Of a DNA stretch of 64,000 nt, positions 42,968 to 52,116 are shown piece by piece. The notes beneath the pieces are model-generated. The model did not search any database. It was given only the letters and a program-made list of their open reading frames with translations, and was not told where the DNA came from. The stretch is from Qipengyuania_B thermophila (GTDB taxonomy: Bacteria > Pseudomonadota > Alphaproteobacteria > Sphingomonadales > Sphingomonadaceae): positions 620,001 to 684,000 of the forward strand of contig NZ_SDSI01000001.1 in assembly GCF_004153605.1 (NCBI RefSeq), read 5' to 3'. The position numbers were made by a program, and so were the translations under genes. Positions within the stretch are counted from its first letter, which is position 1. Each line of letters starts with the position of its first letter.

Positions 42968-43924
42968 ATGGCAGAGGGCAAGGATCGGGCGCCGCCGCGC
43001 TTCACGCGGGTGCTGACTGCGGACGCCGACGGGATCGGCGAAGCGGCGCGGCTGCTGCGGGACGGCCGGGTTGTGGCCGTGCCGACGGAAACCGTGTACG
43101 GGCTGGCGGCGCGGGCCGACGATGCGGAGGCGGTGGCGGCCATTTATGCTGCAAAGGGGCGTCCGCCGGTCAATCCGCTCATCGTGCATGTCGCCTCGCT
43201 TGAGGAGGCGAGGCGACTGGCTGTCTTCTGCCCCCCCGCCGAAGCGCTGGCCGCGCAGCATTGGCCGGGCGCGTTGACCCTCGTGCTTCCGCGTCGGCAA
43301 GATGCCCAGGTCGCGCCGGCCGTCGTCGCCGGACTTGCGACGATTGCCCTCAGGGTTCCTGCCCATCCGGTCGTGCAGCGGCTGCTGCGGGAGAGCGGAC
43401 TTGCCCTGGCGGCGCCGTCCGCCAATCCCAGCGGTTCTCTCAGCCCGACCACAGCGGCGCACGTGCTGTCCGGGCTTCGCGGACGGATCGACGCCGTGCT
43501 CGATGGCGGCCCAAGCGGTGGCGGGCTGGAGTCGACCATTGTCGCCGTGCGCTCGGACGGCGCGCTGGAGGAGCTGCGACCCGGACCCGTGGTCGTCGCG
43601 GACGCTTCGGCGAAGTTGCGCGGCGCAACCTGCCCGGCGCCGATCGAAGCTCCGGGGCAGATGTTCCGGCACTACTCGCCGGGGAAGCCGCTTCGGCTGA
43701 ACGCCCTGTCTCCCGAGCCGGACGAGTTCTACATCGCCTTCGCCGGGGATGAGGGGCATTGCGTCCTCTCCCGAAGCGGGGATCTGAGCGAAGCCGCGGC
43801 GCGTCTGTATGCCTGCCTGCACGAAGCCGCGGCCGCGCCTCAGCCGCGCATCGCCATTGCCCCGGTTCCCGATCGTGGCGTGGGCCGCGCCATCAACGAA
43901 CGGCTGCGCCGGGCGGCGTCCTAG
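42968..43924 (+). CDS. L-threonylcarbamoyladenylate synthase, full-length Sua5
   Basis: 318 residues: a YrdC/TsaC domain (VVAVPTETVYGLAARADD, KGRPPVNPLIVHV, PSANPSGSLSPTTA) to about residue 210, the linker MFRHYSPGKPL, and a C-terminal Sua5 domain. Makes the threonylcarbamoyl-AMP used for t6A tRNA modification. An in-frame ATG 12 bp earlier is equally possible; neither has a clear ribosome-binding site. Its end overlaps the convergent lipoprotein gene by 4 bp. Confidence 0.93.
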   Translation: MAEGKDRAPPRFTRVLTADADGIGEAARLLRDGRVVAVPTETVYGLAARADDAEAVAAIYAAKGRPPVNPLIVHVASLEEARRLAVFCPPAEALAAQHWPGALTLVLPRRQDAQVAPAVVAGLATIALRVPAHPVVQRLLRESGLALAAPSANPSGSLSPTTAAHVLSGLRGRIDAVLDGGPSGGGLESTIVAVRSDGALEELRPGPVVVADASAKLRGATCPAPIEAPGQMFRHYSPGKPLRLNALSPEPDEFYIAFAGDEGHCVLSRSGDLSEAAARLYACLHEAAAAPQPRIAIAPVPDRGVGRAINERLRRAAS

Positions 43925-44259
43925 CGGCGCGGCTCGGCAGGGAGGCCGGGAAGCAACGCCTGAATCTCCGCATAGTCGCGTCGCGCCGCGTCGCAGGCGC
44001 GCTGATCGCCGCTGTCGCAGCGCTGGCGATGGCGGGCGTAGCTGCGCTCGAGCGCGCCGAGACGCTCTTCCCGCCGACGCAGCTCGCGCCCGCGCTTTTC
44101 GTCAGCCTCGGACTGGCTGGTGGTGGCAAGGTCCACCGCTTTCGCCGCGACCCGCACCGGCGCCGTCGCCACGTCGAAAGCGGCTTTGGCCAGGCACCCC
44201 TGCAGCAAGGCCGCCGCCAGCCCGACGGTCAGCAGCTTGCCGGCGGCGACCGTGCGCAT
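43921..44259 (-). CDS. Small predicted lipoprotein
   Basis: 112 residues with a signal sequence and lipobox (TVGLAAALLQGC). The mature part has a helix with AAFDVATAPVRVAAKAVDLA followed by a highly charged coiled-coil-prone segment (EADEKRGRELRRREERL) and two further cysteines (QRCDSGDQRACDAARRD) that could form a disulfide. No family recognised. It lies 39 bp downstream of carD on the same strand. Confidence 0.72.
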   Translation of the reverse strand: MRTVAAGKLLTVGLAAALLQGCLAKAAFDVATAPVRVAAKAVDLATTSQSEADEKRGRELRRREERLGALERSYARHRQRCDSGDQRACDAARRDYAEIQALLPGLPAEPRR

Positions 44260-44298
44260 TTGCCATTCCGGCCGGGCTGTGCCGTTCAGCGCCCGGTC

Positions 44299-44832
44299 CT
44301 ATTCGTCGGAGCCCTGGCCGTAATACTGCGGCGCATGCTCCCGCAGCACACCAAGGATCTGTTCCAGCGCGGCTGCCTCGTCCGTCTTTTCCATGGCGGC
44401 AAGTTCGCGCGCCAGCCGGCTGGAGGCGGCCTCGAAGATCTGCCGCTCGGAATAGGATTGCTCGGGCTGGTCCTCTGGCCGGAAGAGGTCGCGCGTCACC
44501 TCGGCGATCGACACGAGGTCGCCCGAATTGATCTTCGCCTCGTATTCCTGTGCCCTGCGGCTCCACATGGTGCGCTTCACCCGGGGACGGCCCTTCAGCG
44601 TCTCCATGGCCTCGCGCAAGGTCTTGTCGCTCGACAGCTTGCGCATGCCGATCGCCTCGACCTTGTTGAAGGGCACCCGCAGCGTCATGCGCTCCTTCTC
44701 GAACCTCAGGACATACAGCTCCAGCTGCATTCCGGCGATCGTCTCGTTCTGCAATTCGACGACCCGGCCGACACCGTGCTTGGGATACACCACATAGTCA
44801 CCGACATCGAAGGCGGCTGCGTTGCTGGCCAT
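44299..44832 (-). CDS. carD: CarD family transcriptional regulator
   Basis: 177 residues from ATG at 44832, which has a GAAGGAG ribosome-binding site (an in-frame GTG lies two codons earlier). The N-terminal Tudor-like RNA-polymerase-interacting domain contains FDVGDYVVYPKHGVGRVVEL; the C-terminal helical DNA-binding domain runs from about residue 75. CarD/CdnL-type proteins bind the RNA polymerase beta subunit and stabilise open complexes, mainly at growth-related promoters. It has a 230-bp upstream gap with a possible promoter. Confidence 0.93.
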   Translation of the reverse strand: MASNAAAFDVGDYVVYPKHGVGRVVELQNETIAGMQLELYVLRFEKERMTLRVPFNKVEAIGMRKLSSDKTLREAMETLKGRPRVKRTMWSRRAQEYEAKINSGDLVSIAEVTRDLFRPEDQPEQSYSERQIFEAASSRLARELAAMEKTDEAAALEQILGVLREHAPQYYGQGSDE

Positions 44833-45002
44833 GGACACTCCTTCAGTTGCGGGCGCCGTCCGGATCAGGGTTCTCGCGCCCGGAGGCGACGGGAAAACCC
44901 AGCATCTGCGCGGAAGATCGTCAGGATGGCAGGCGACCGCTTTGCGTGTGGATTGAACCGCCAGCCGGCACTTCGTGCGCCGTCCGGCGTGGATGTCGAT
45001 GG

Positions 45003-45008
45003 TATATA
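45003..45008 (-). promoter_or_regulatory. Possible -10 element of carD
   Basis: TATATA in an AT-rich patch (about 45001-45035) within the 230-bp gap between fdxA and carD. Read on the minus strand it sits about 170 nt before the carD start. No good -35 is visible, so this is tentative. Confidence 0.35.
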
Positions 45009-45062
45009 GTCACAAATGTTCCACAAAGCGAGTCGAAATGCGTCCGACGCAGTGTGGCGCCG

Positions 45063-45401
45063 CTAGTCTCCGGAGCCGGGATTGGGCGAGAAGTACTTCT
45101 CGAACTTGCCTTCTTCGCCCTTGTGCGCATCCGCGTCCGCCGGCGGCTCCTTCTGCTGGGTGATGTTGGGCCATTCGGCGGAGTAGCGGGCGTTCAGCTC
45201 GAGCCACTGCTCGAGACCGGCCTCCGTGTCGGGAAGAATGGCCTCGGCGGGGCACTCCGGCTCGCACACGCCGCAGTCGATGCACTCGGACGGGTTGATG
45301 ACCAGCATCGTTTCGCCCTCGTAGAAGCAATCGACAGGGCAGACCTCGACGCAGTCGGTGTACTTGCACTTGATGCATGCGTCGGTGACGACGTAGGTCA
45401 T
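45063..45401 (-). CDS. fdxA: 7Fe ferredoxin FdxA
   Basis: 112 residues. Cysteine spacing CIKCKYTDCVEVCPVDC and CIDCGVCEPECP fits one [3Fe-4S] and one [4Fe-4S] cluster, as in Azotobacter FdI-type FdxA. The C-terminal tail (WPNITQQKEPPADADA) is typical of the alphaproteobacterial proteins. The ATG overlaps the S4-protein stop (ATGA). Electron carrier; its partner is not indicated. Confidence 0.95.
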   Translation of the reverse strand: MTYVVTDACIKCKYTDCVEVCPVDCFYEGETMLVINPSECIDCGVCEPECPAEAILPDTEAGLEQWLELNARYSAEWPNITQQKEPPADADAHKGEEGKFEKYFSPNPGSGD

Positions 45402-45739
45402 GAGCCTTGATCCTTCGGCCAGCGGGTGATCGGCCCCGGTGCTATGGCGCTTTGCCCGGACCGGTCAAGGGGCCGGTAGTGTGTCTGCGCCTCCGCCGCC
45501 GGCCCCCGGCGAAGCGGCAGCGCGAGGATCTGAACGACCCGCACCTGCCCGTCGCCGGCCATGAACGTCAGCACGTCGCCCACCCTGACAAGGTGGCTCG
45601 TCCGGGCGACATGCGCGCCGTTGCAGCGCATGACGGTGTTCTCGACCATGTGCCGCGCCGTGCTGCGCGTCCGGGCAAAGCGCAGGCGGCACAGCAGCAG
45701 ATCGACGCGCAGGCCGGGCGCTGCGGCGGCCGCGGTCAT
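45398..45739 (-). CDS. S4-domain RNA-binding protein (Hsp15-like)
   Basis: 113 residues with an S4 domain: LRVDLLLCRLRFARTRSTAR and VRCNG-type strand MRCNGAHVARTSHLVRVGDV. It resembles Hsp15, which binds free 50S subunits with stalled nascent chains. Overlaps the helicase stop at one end and the fdxA start at the other, each by 4 bp, so helicase-S4-fdxA form one coupled operon. Confidence 0.88.
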   Translation of the reverse strand: MTAAAAAPGLRVDLLLCRLRFARTRSTARHMVENTVMRCNGAHVARTSHLVRVGDVLTFMAGDGQVRVVQILALPLRRGPAAEAQTHYRPLDRSGQSAIAPGPITRWPKDQGS

Positions 45740-48297
45740 TGCACCAGCGTCTCGAGCGCGGCAAAGGCGTTTCCAGGTCTGGGCGCCCGGTTTTCCCGCC
45801 GCGGTGTTGCGCGGCGCTGAGGCCGCCACGACCAGCGGTCGGGCTGCGGCGGCCCTGCGGCGCCCGGTCGCGGTCCCTGACCCCGGTGCAGGCGGAAACC
45901 GGCCTGCTGCAGCAACTGATGCCAGCCCGCTTCGGTAAGGCCGGCCGAAATCGCCCGCGCCCTGTCCAGCACCGGGCGGCCGCCGCGCGACGCGGCGCGG
46001 GCATCGTGTGCGGCGCGGATGAGGCGTTCCGCGACGTCGACCCGCACCAGCTGCGATCCAGCGGCACGGTAGCCCGCGAACAGCTGCTCAGGCCCGGCAA
46101 GGACCGGCGGCATTGTGCGCTCTGTCGGCCGCGGATCAAGCCCCAGTTCGTGCAGCAGACGGCGTGCGCGTGGCTTGAGGAGCGCCGGCATGAACAGGTC
46201 GAGAGCGCCGAGGTGCACGCCATGGCGGCGCAGCATGGCGCGGGTTTGGCGATCCTGCGCTGCCATCACCAGACCCTCGCGCGGGGCATGGCCGAAGCCG
46301 GACGCCACACGGGTGAAGGCCGCCCGTGCGGCGGCGGGAACACCCGGATCGCTGGCGGCATCGAGCACGCCTTGCAGCGGCGCCAGCGCCGCCGTCTCGG
46401 CCTCGAGCCAGCGTTGCAGCGCGCCAAGCAGCCGCTCACGTGCCGAGGGGCTGAGCAGGGTCATGCCGGAACCGGCCCGGACTCGCGGAACAACCCGGCC
46501 GCCACGATGATCCAGATCCGCGACCGGAGCATCGTCGAGCCAGATCCGGCCGCCGCGAAGGTGGACGCCGGGCAGCCCTTGAGCGATCAGCGCATCCACC
46601 CGGCGCGCAAGGAGGTGTGGCAGCGCCTTCTCGGCGGCGGCGACCCGCATGCGCCGTTCGGCAAGACCGGCCGCCGCCTCGACGTGAAGAGTGAACCCGT
46701 GCAGACGCCCGAGCAGTTCGTCGTCGATGAGCACGGTTCCGTCGTCCGACAGCCGCACGGGCAGAAGCTCGGGCCGCGTCGTCATGCTCCGAAGGAGCAC
46801 GGATGTGCGCCGGTTGACGAAGCGTTCGGTCAGCCGGGCGTGGAGAGCGTCGGACAGCCGCGTTTCCGCCGCGCGGGCGCGGGCGGCCATCTCCTCGCGC
46901 GCAAGCACCCAGTCGGGGCGCTGACAGATGTAGGCCCAGCTGCGGATCGCCGCGATGCGGCCCTGCAACGTGTCGATGTCGCCCTGCGTGTTGTCGAGTT
47001 CGGCAATCCGCGCCGCGACATAGTCGGCGCCCAGATAGCCTTGGCGCAGATCACGCCAAAGCCGGGCGACGAAGCGGGCGTGCGTGTCGAGTCCTTGCTG
47101 GCGGAAGTCCGGCAGGGAGCACACCTCCCAGAACGCGCGCACGGCGCCGTGTCCGGTCAGGCTCTGCGCCCACGGTTCACCGGCGAGGTGCTTCAGCACG
47201 GCCAGATCGAGAGCCTCGGGCGCAGGCGCCAGCGCCGAATGCTCGGGCCGCTGCTCGAGGTCGCCGATCAGCGTCTGCAGCGTGTCGAAACGCGGCTCCC
47301 CGTTGCGCCAGAAAAGGTGCGGCAAGGGCGCGAACCGGTGTTCCTCGACACTGTAGATCTCCTCTTCGGTGAACTCGGCGCCCGTCCGCTCCCCGTCACG
47401 GTAGCCGCTGAGCACGCCGAAGGTGCCATCGCGCTGGTGCCGGCCCGCGCGACCCGCGATCTGGGCGATCTCGGCCGGGGTCAGGCGTCTCCGCCGCCGC
47501 CCGTCGAACTTGCTCAAGCCCGCAAATGCGACATGGTCGATGTCGAGATTGAGCCCCATGCCGATGGCATCGGTGGCGACGATGTACTGGACCTCGCCGC
47601 TCTGGAACAATTCCACCTGCCGGTTGCGTGTCTCCGGCGACAGCGCGCCCATGACGACCGCCGCACCGCCCCTGTAACGGCGCAGCGTTTCCGCCACGCC
47701 GTACACCTGTTCGGCCGAGAAGGCGACGATCGCCGAACGCGGCGGCAGGCGCGAGAGCTTGCGCGGCCCGAGGTGCCGCAGCGTGGAGAAGCGCGGCCGC
47801 TCGACCAGCTCGACCTTTGGCGCAATCCGGCGCAGCGGCGCGGCAAGCGTGGCCGAACCCAGCACCATCGTCTCTTCGCGCCCGCGGGCATGCAGCAGGC
47901 GGTCGGTGAACACATGCCCGCGCTCGGGGTCGGCGGCGAGCTGCGCCTCGTCGAGCGCGACAAAGGCGACCTGCCGCTCGCCCGCAGTCAGGGAGGCAGG
48001 CATCGCCTCGACGGTGCAGCAGACATAGCGCGCATCCGGCGGCTCGATCCTCTGCTCGCCGGTCACCAGCGCCACCTGCCGCTCGCCCTTCAGCGCCACG
48101 AGGCGGGCGTAGACCTCCTGCGCGAGCAGCCGCAGCGGGAAGCCGATGACGCCGCTCGAATGGGCGCACATCCTCTCGATGGCCAAATGGGTCTTGCCGG
48201 TGTTCGTGGGGCCCAGAACCGCCCTCAAATGTGCCTGCATCCGCGGCAAGATGGCCGCGCCGCAGTCGAGCGACAACGGCTTTTCCCGAAGTTCCAT
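45736..48297 (-). CDS. SUV3-like DEAD-box superfamily 2 helicase
   Basis: 853 residues. Motif I is GPTNTGKTHLAIERM (29-43), the Suv3/MgpS-type Walker A; motif II is FVALDEAQLAADPERGHVF; motif V/VI are ATDAIGMGLNLDIDHVAF and IAQIAGRAGRHQRDGTFG. The C-terminal 350 residues have no motif I can name. The mitochondrial relative works with an RNase in RNA decay, and an RNA role fits the downstream S4 gene. The ATG at 48297 is chosen; 21 residues upstream add nothing conserved. Confidence 0.9.
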   Translation of the reverse strand: MELREKPLSLDCGAAILPRMQAHLRAVLGPTNTGKTHLAIERMCAHSSGVIGFPLRLLAQEVYARLVALKGERQVALVTGEQRIEPPDARYVCCTVEAMPASLTAGERQVAFVALDEAQLAADPERGHVFTDRLLHARGREETMVLGSATLAAPLRRIAPKVELVERPRFSTLRHLGPRKLSRLPPRSAIVAFSAEQVYGVAETLRRYRGGAAVVMGALSPETRNRQVELFQSGEVQYIVATDAIGMGLNLDIDHVAFAGLSKFDGRRRRRLTPAEIAQIAGRAGRHQRDGTFGVLSGYRDGERTGAEFTEEEIYSVEEHRFAPLPHLFWRNGEPRFDTLQTLIGDLEQRPEHSALAPAPEALDLAVLKHLAGEPWAQSLTGHGAVRAFWEVCSLPDFRQQGLDTHARFVARLWRDLRQGYLGADYVAARIAELDNTQGDIDTLQGRIAAIRSWAYICQRPDWVLAREEMAARARAAETRLSDALHARLTERFVNRRTSVLLRSMTTRPELLPVRLSDDGTVLIDDELLGRLHGFTLHVEAAAGLAERRMRVAAAEKALPHLLARRVDALIAQGLPGVHLRGGRIWLDDAPVADLDHRGGRVVPRVRAGSGMTLLSPSARERLLGALQRWLEAETAALAPLQGVLDAASDPGVPAAARAAFTRVASGFGHAPREGLVMAAQDRQTRAMLRRHGVHLGALDLFMPALLKPRARRLLHELGLDPRPTERTMPPVLAGPEQLFAGYRAAGSQLVRVDVAERLIRAAHDARAASRGGRPVLDRARAISAGLTEAGWHQLLQQAGFRLHRGQGPRPGAAGPPQPDRWSWRPQRRATPRRENRAPRPGNAFAALETLVQ

Positions 48298-48321
48298 CGG
48301 CTTGCCGGTGCCAGGCAACGC

Positions 48322-48350
48322 TTGACCGCAAATTAACCGCGTATTTATTC
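48322..48350 (+). promoter_or_regulatory. Promoter of the M23 peptidase gene with a CtrA-like half match
   Basis: TTGACC (48322-48327) with TATTCA 18 bp downstream or TTATTC at 17 bp. Inside the spacer is TTAA-N7-TTTA (48333-48347), one base off the CtrA consensus TTAA-N7-TTAA. The patch is AT-rich compared with its surroundings. Confidence 0.5.
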
Positions 48351-48439
48351 AATTCTCCCAAGCTCCGCAGCACAAGCGCGACGGGTGTGGCGGGTGGCAA
48401 GGCCTGCCAGCGGGTCGTCAGGAGGGACGGGGAGAAGCC

Positions 48440-49939
48440 GTGGTCGCGAAGCTGCAGGTGCGCGCCGCTGCACATGGCGGACGCTGTATGGGCGCAGAGC
48501 GCGGGCCTGGTGCCGGTCCGGCGCGGCCGGGATCGCTTCTGCGGCAGACCTCGTGGACCAAGGGGGCGGCGTTGCTTGCGGCGCTCGGGACCGCCGGTTG
48601 GTTCGGCTACATGACTTCCTCACCGCTCGAGGCGGCCGTTGTCGACGGCTCCGCCGCTTCGGTCGGCGACGAATACCGCAGCCACATGATCATGCCGCTC
48701 GCCCTTGGCGGGGACTCGGGGCGGCACATGGGGGCGACCGGCCGGGTGCGCACGCTGTCGAGCGCGCCCGAGCGGCCGGTCGAGAACATCGTGGCGACGT
48801 TCCGCGAAGCGGACAGCCTGCCGGCCCTGCTCGGCCGCGCCGGATTGTCCAGCCGTGACGTGGCGGATGTCACCGCCCTCCTTGCTCCGGCCATGGACGA
48901 GCGCGCACTTTCTCCGGGCACAGCGTTTTCGGTGACCCTCGGTGAACGTCCCGAGGGTGCGGCGCACCGGCCGCTCCAGTCCCTCGAATTCCGTGCCGCG
49001 CTGGACCTTGCCCTGGCGATCGAACGTGATGGCGAGCGCCTCGTGCTGCGGCGGCAACCGATCGCCGTCGACAGCACGCCGCTCAGGGTGCGCGGCCGGG
49101 TCGGCGCCAGCCTCTACCGCTCGGCACGGGCGGCCGGTGCGCCGCCGGAGGCGGTGCAGGAATATCTCAAGGCGCTGAAAGCGCACATCGACATCGCCGC
49201 GCTCGGCGCCAACGACACCTTCGACCTGATCGTCGCCCACCGGCGCGCCGCCACCGGCGAACGCGAGGCGGGCAAACTGCTTTACGCCGGGCTTCAGCGC
49301 GACTCAGGAGGAGCCGTGGAACTGATGCGCTGGGGACCGCACGGGGCGTTCTACAATCCGCGCGGGCTGGGCGAGGAACGCGGCGGCTATGTTCAGCCGG
49401 TGGTCGGCCGGGTGAGCTCGCATTTCGGCTACCGGGTCCACCCGATCCTGCGCTACAAGCGGATGCATGGCGGGATCGACTTCGCCGCTCCGACGGGTAC
49501 GCCGATCCGCGCCGTCAGCGAGGGGCGGGTCACCGGCGCCGGACGCATGGGCGGGTGCGGCATCGCCGTCGTTCTGGATCACCCGGGCGCGCTGTCCTCG
49601 CGCTACTGCCACATGAGCCGGATGGCGGTTCGCCATGGCGAGCGGGTCACCCGCGGCCAGATCATCGGCTATGTCGGTTCCACCGGCATGTCGACAGGGC
49701 CGCACCTGCATTTCGAGATCTACCGCGGCGGACAGCTGATCAATCCGCAGCAGGTGAGGTTCACCACCCGCGACGCAATCAGCCCTGCCGAGCTTGCGCG
49801 CTTCCGCAGCCAGCTGCAGCAGCTCACCGCCACGCCCGTCGGCGCGGCGCTGAAGCCGCTTCCGAGCGCGCCGGCAGCCCGTGAAGGCGAACCGCTGCGA
49901 GAAATCGACCGGCTGGTGGAGCAGCGCAAGACCGTTTGA
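48440..49939 (+). CDS. M23 family peptidoglycan endopeptidase
   Basis: 499 residues from GTG at 48440 with a GGGGAG ribosome-binding site. A membrane helix (AALLAALGTAGWFGYM, about residues 36-52) is followed by a long extracytoplasmic region and a LytM/M23 domain. The zinc site is in MHGGIDFAAPTGTPI (His, Asp) and GPHLHFEIY (His-x-His). Cuts peptide cross-links in peptidoglycan; the intact HxH motif suggests real activity. Located before hemB without shared function. Confidence 0.92.
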   Translation: MVAKLQVRAAAHGGRCMGAERGPGAGPARPGSLLRQTSWTKGAALLAALGTAGWFGYMTSSPLEAAVVDGSAASVGDEYRSHMIMPLALGGDSGRHMGATGRVRTLSSAPERPVENIVATFREADSLPALLGRAGLSSRDVADVTALLAPAMDERALSPGTAFSVTLGERPEGAAHRPLQSLEFRAALDLALAIERDGERLVLRRQPIAVDSTPLRVRGRVGASLYRSARAAGAPPEAVQEYLKALKAHIDIAALGANDTFDLIVAHRRAATGEREAGKLLYAGLQRDSGGAVELMRWGPHGAFYNPRGLGEERGGYVQPVVGRVSSHFGYRVHPILRYKRMHGGIDFAAPTGTPIRAVSEGRVTGAGRMGGCGIAVVLDHPGALSSRYCHMSRMAVRHGERVTRGQIIGYVGSTGMSTGPHLHFEIYRGGQLINPQQVRFTTRDAISPAELARFRSQLQQLTATPVGAALKPLPSAPAAREGEPLREIDRLVEQRKTV

Positions 49940-49979
49940 CGGCGGGACTTGCGCCGGGTGCGGGCTTGAGGCACCTGCC

Positions 49980-50990
49980 ATGCAAGAGATGAGCATTCTG
50001 CCGCGCTACCCGGCGCTGCGCCTCCGGCGCACGCGCGCTCACGGCTGGAGCCGCGCCCTGTTCCGCGAGCATCGCCTCTCGCCCGCAGACCTCGTCTGGC
50101 CGTTGTTCATCGGCAGTGGCGATGCCGACGAAGAGCCCGTCGCCACGCTGCCGGGCGTGTCGCGCTGGTCGGTGCCGCAGATCGCCGCGCGTGCCCGGGA
50201 AGCGGTCAGCCTCGGCATCCCGTGCATCGCCCTGTTTCCCAACACGCCGCACGATCGCCGCACGGCGCGCGGCGAAGAAGCGCTGAACCCGGACAACCTC
50301 ATCTGCCAGGCGATCCGGGCGGTGCGGGACGCCTGCGGCGATGCCATCGGCATCATGACCGACGTCGCGCTCGATCCCTACACCAGCCACGGGCAGGACG
50401 GCGTGCTGGATTCGCGCGGGCGCATCGCCAACGATGCGACGGTGGAGATCCTCGCGCAGCAGGCGCTGGTCCAGGCACGTGCGGGGGCCGACATCATCGC
50501 GCCGTCGGACATGATGGACGGCCGGGTGGGCGCGATCCGGCGCGCACTCGAGGAGGAAGGGTGCCACGATGTGCAGATCCTTTCCTATGCGGCGAAGTTC
50601 GCGTCGGCCTTCTACGGCCCGTTCCGCGACGCCGTGGGATCCGGGGGGCTGCTGAAGGGCGACAAGAAAACCTACCAGATGGACCCGGCGAACGGAGACG
50701 AGGCGCTGCGCGAGATTGCGCTGGACATCGCCGAGGGCGCCGACGCGGTGATGGTCAAGCCAGGTCTGGCCTATCTCGACATCATCTGGCGCGCGCGCGA
50801 GGCCTTCGGAGTGCCGGTTTTCGCCTATCAGGTCAGCGGCGAATATGCGCTCACGACGATTGGTGCTGCCGCCGGGGTGGGGGACCGTGACGCGCTGATG
50901 ATGGAGAAGCTGCTGGCATTCAAGCGGGCCGGAGCGACCGGCATCGTGACCTATTTCGCCCGCGACGCGGCGCGGCTGCTGAGTGACTGA
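49980..50990 (+). CDS. hemB: Porphobilinogen synthase, magnesium type
   Basis: 336 residues. The metal-site stretch reads DVALDPYTSHGQDG, with Asp in place of the three Cys of the zinc enzymes, so this is a Mg-dependent type. The Schiff-base lysines are in LSYAAKFASAFYGPF and AVMVKPGLAYLDI. Condenses two 5-aminolevulinate molecules. ATG at 49980 or at 49989 (MSILPRYPALRLRRTRAHGW). Overlaps the GNAT gene by 8 bp. Confidence 0.96.
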   Translation: MQEMSILPRYPALRLRRTRAHGWSRALFREHRLSPADLVWPLFIGSGDADEEPVATLPGVSRWSVPQIAARAREAVSLGIPCIALFPNTPHDRRTARGEEALNPDNLICQAIRAVRDACGDAIGIMTDVALDPYTSHGQDGVLDSRGRIANDATVEILAQQALVQARAGADIIAPSDMMDGRVGAIRRALEEEGCHDVQILSYAAKFASAFYGPFRDAVGSGGLLKGDKKTYQMDPANGDEALREIALDIAEGADAVMVKPGLAYLDIIWRAREAFGVPVFAYQVSGEYALTTIGAAAGVGDRDALMMEKLLAFKRAGATGIVTYFARDAARLLSD

Positions 50991-51537
50991 GTTCCGCCAT
51001 GAAACGACGCGCCTGATCCTGCGCGACTGGCGCGAGGAGGACTGGCCCGAATTCTTCCGAGTCACCAACTCGCCCGCCGTGATGCGCTGGCTCGGCGGTG
51101 TCATGGATGGCGAAGGCATGGCGCGGCAGCGGGCCCGGGTCGAGGGCTGCCGCGCCGCGCACGGCCACTGCTTCTGGGTTGTCGAGCGGCGCGAGGACCG
51201 GGCGCTGCTCGGCTTCTGCGGCATCAAGCGCGCCGACTCGCCAGGGTCGAGCATCGCCGGGCGGCACGAAATCGGCTGGCGGCTGCGCGAGGATGCGTGG
51301 GGTCGCGGCTATGCCCGCGAGGCGGCGACGGCGACGGTCGCGCTCGCCTTCGACCATTTCGCCGCGCCCGAAGTCTTCGCCACCACCATTGCCGAGAACA
51401 CGCCGAGCTGGGGCCTGATGGAGCGTCTGGGCATGCGGAGACGACCCGAGCTGGACTATGCCGACATCCGCTATCCGCCCCCGTGGCGGCAGGCGATCGT
51501 CTATGCTCTCGCAGCGGCAGACTGGAGACCCGCATGA
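50983..51537 (+). CDS. GNAT family N-acetyltransferase (RimJ/RimL-like)
   Basis: 184 residues from GTG at 50983, overlapping hemB by 8 bp. ETTRLILRDWREEDWPEFFR is typical of the Acetyltransf_3 group, and the acetyl-CoA loop is IGWRLREDAWGRGYAREAAT; AENTPSWGLMERLGMRRRPE follows. Substrate unknown; protein N-termini or small molecules are possible. Also overlaps the carbonic anhydrase gene by 4 bp. Confidence 0.9.
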   Translation: MTEFRHETTRLILRDWREEDWPEFFRVTNSPAVMRWLGGVMDGEGMARQRARVEGCRAAHGHCFWVVERREDRALLGFCGIKRADSPGSSIAGRHEIGWRLREDAWGRGYAREAATATVALAFDHFAAPEVFATTIAENTPSWGLMERLGMRRRPELDYADIRYPPPWRQAIVYALAAADWRPA

Positions 51538-52103
51538 GCCTTCACCCCGGCGTCCGCCTCATCCCGTTCGGCGGCAAGGCGCCCTGCATCCACCCTTCCG
51601 CCTTCATTGCTCCCGGCTGCACGCTCATCGGCGATGTCACCATCGGGGCTCAAAGCTCGGTGTGGTACAATTGCGTCCTGCGCGCCGACACGGCGTCCAT
51701 CCGCATCGGAGAACGCACGAACATCCAGGACGGCTGCGTCCTTCACGGCGACCCGCCGCGCCCCGGCGATCCCGACGGCGCGCCGCTGGTGATCGGGGAC
51801 GACGTGCTGGTCGGCCACATGGTCATGCTCCATGGCTGCACGATCGCCGATCGCGGCTTCGTGGGGCTGGGCGCGATCGCCATGAACAAGGCTGTGATCG
51901 CGTCCGACGCGATGCTGGCGGCCGGAGCCATGCTGACCGAAGGAAAGGTCATGGCTCCGCGCGAGCTGTGGGGCGGCCGCCCGGCGCGCAAGATGCGCGA
52001 CCTTGACGACGCGGCGGTGGCGGGGATGCGGCTGGGCGTCGCCCACTATGTCGAGAACGCCCGTGCGCACCGCGAGGCCATCGCGCGGGCGGAAGGGGCC
52101 TGA
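51534..52103 (+). CDS. Gamma carbonic anhydrase-like protein
   Basis: 189 residues with left-handed beta-helix hexapeptide repeats: FIAPGCTLIGDVTIGAQSSV, then WYNCVLRADTASIRIGERTN. Zinc-ligand-like His residues occur in VLHGDPP and VGHMVMLHGCTI. Trimeric; many members of this PaaY/YrdA-type group have weak or unproved carbonic anhydrase activity. Coupled to the GNAT gene by ATGA. Confidence 0.92.
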   Translation: MSLHPGVRLIPFGGKAPCIHPSAFIAPGCTLIGDVTIGAQSSVWYNCVLRADTASIRIGERTNIQDGCVLHGDPPRPGDPDGAPLVIGDDVLVGHMVMLHGCTIADRGFVGLGAIAMNKAVIASDAMLAAGAMLTEGKVMAPRELWGGRPARKMRDLDDAAVAGMRLGVAHYVENARAHREAIARAEGA

Positions 52104-52116
52104 CGGCGCGCCGCTC

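Noticed and set aside
44833..45062. Possible small RNA or riboswitch in the gap before carD
   Set aside because: No conserved RNA motif, clear stem series or terminator could be recognised; only a weak TATATA element is noted.
45739..48336. Long open frame on the plus strand opposite the SUV3-like helicase
   Set aside because: Antisense shadow with low-complexity Arg/Gln/His composition; the helicase motifs on the minus strand are clear.
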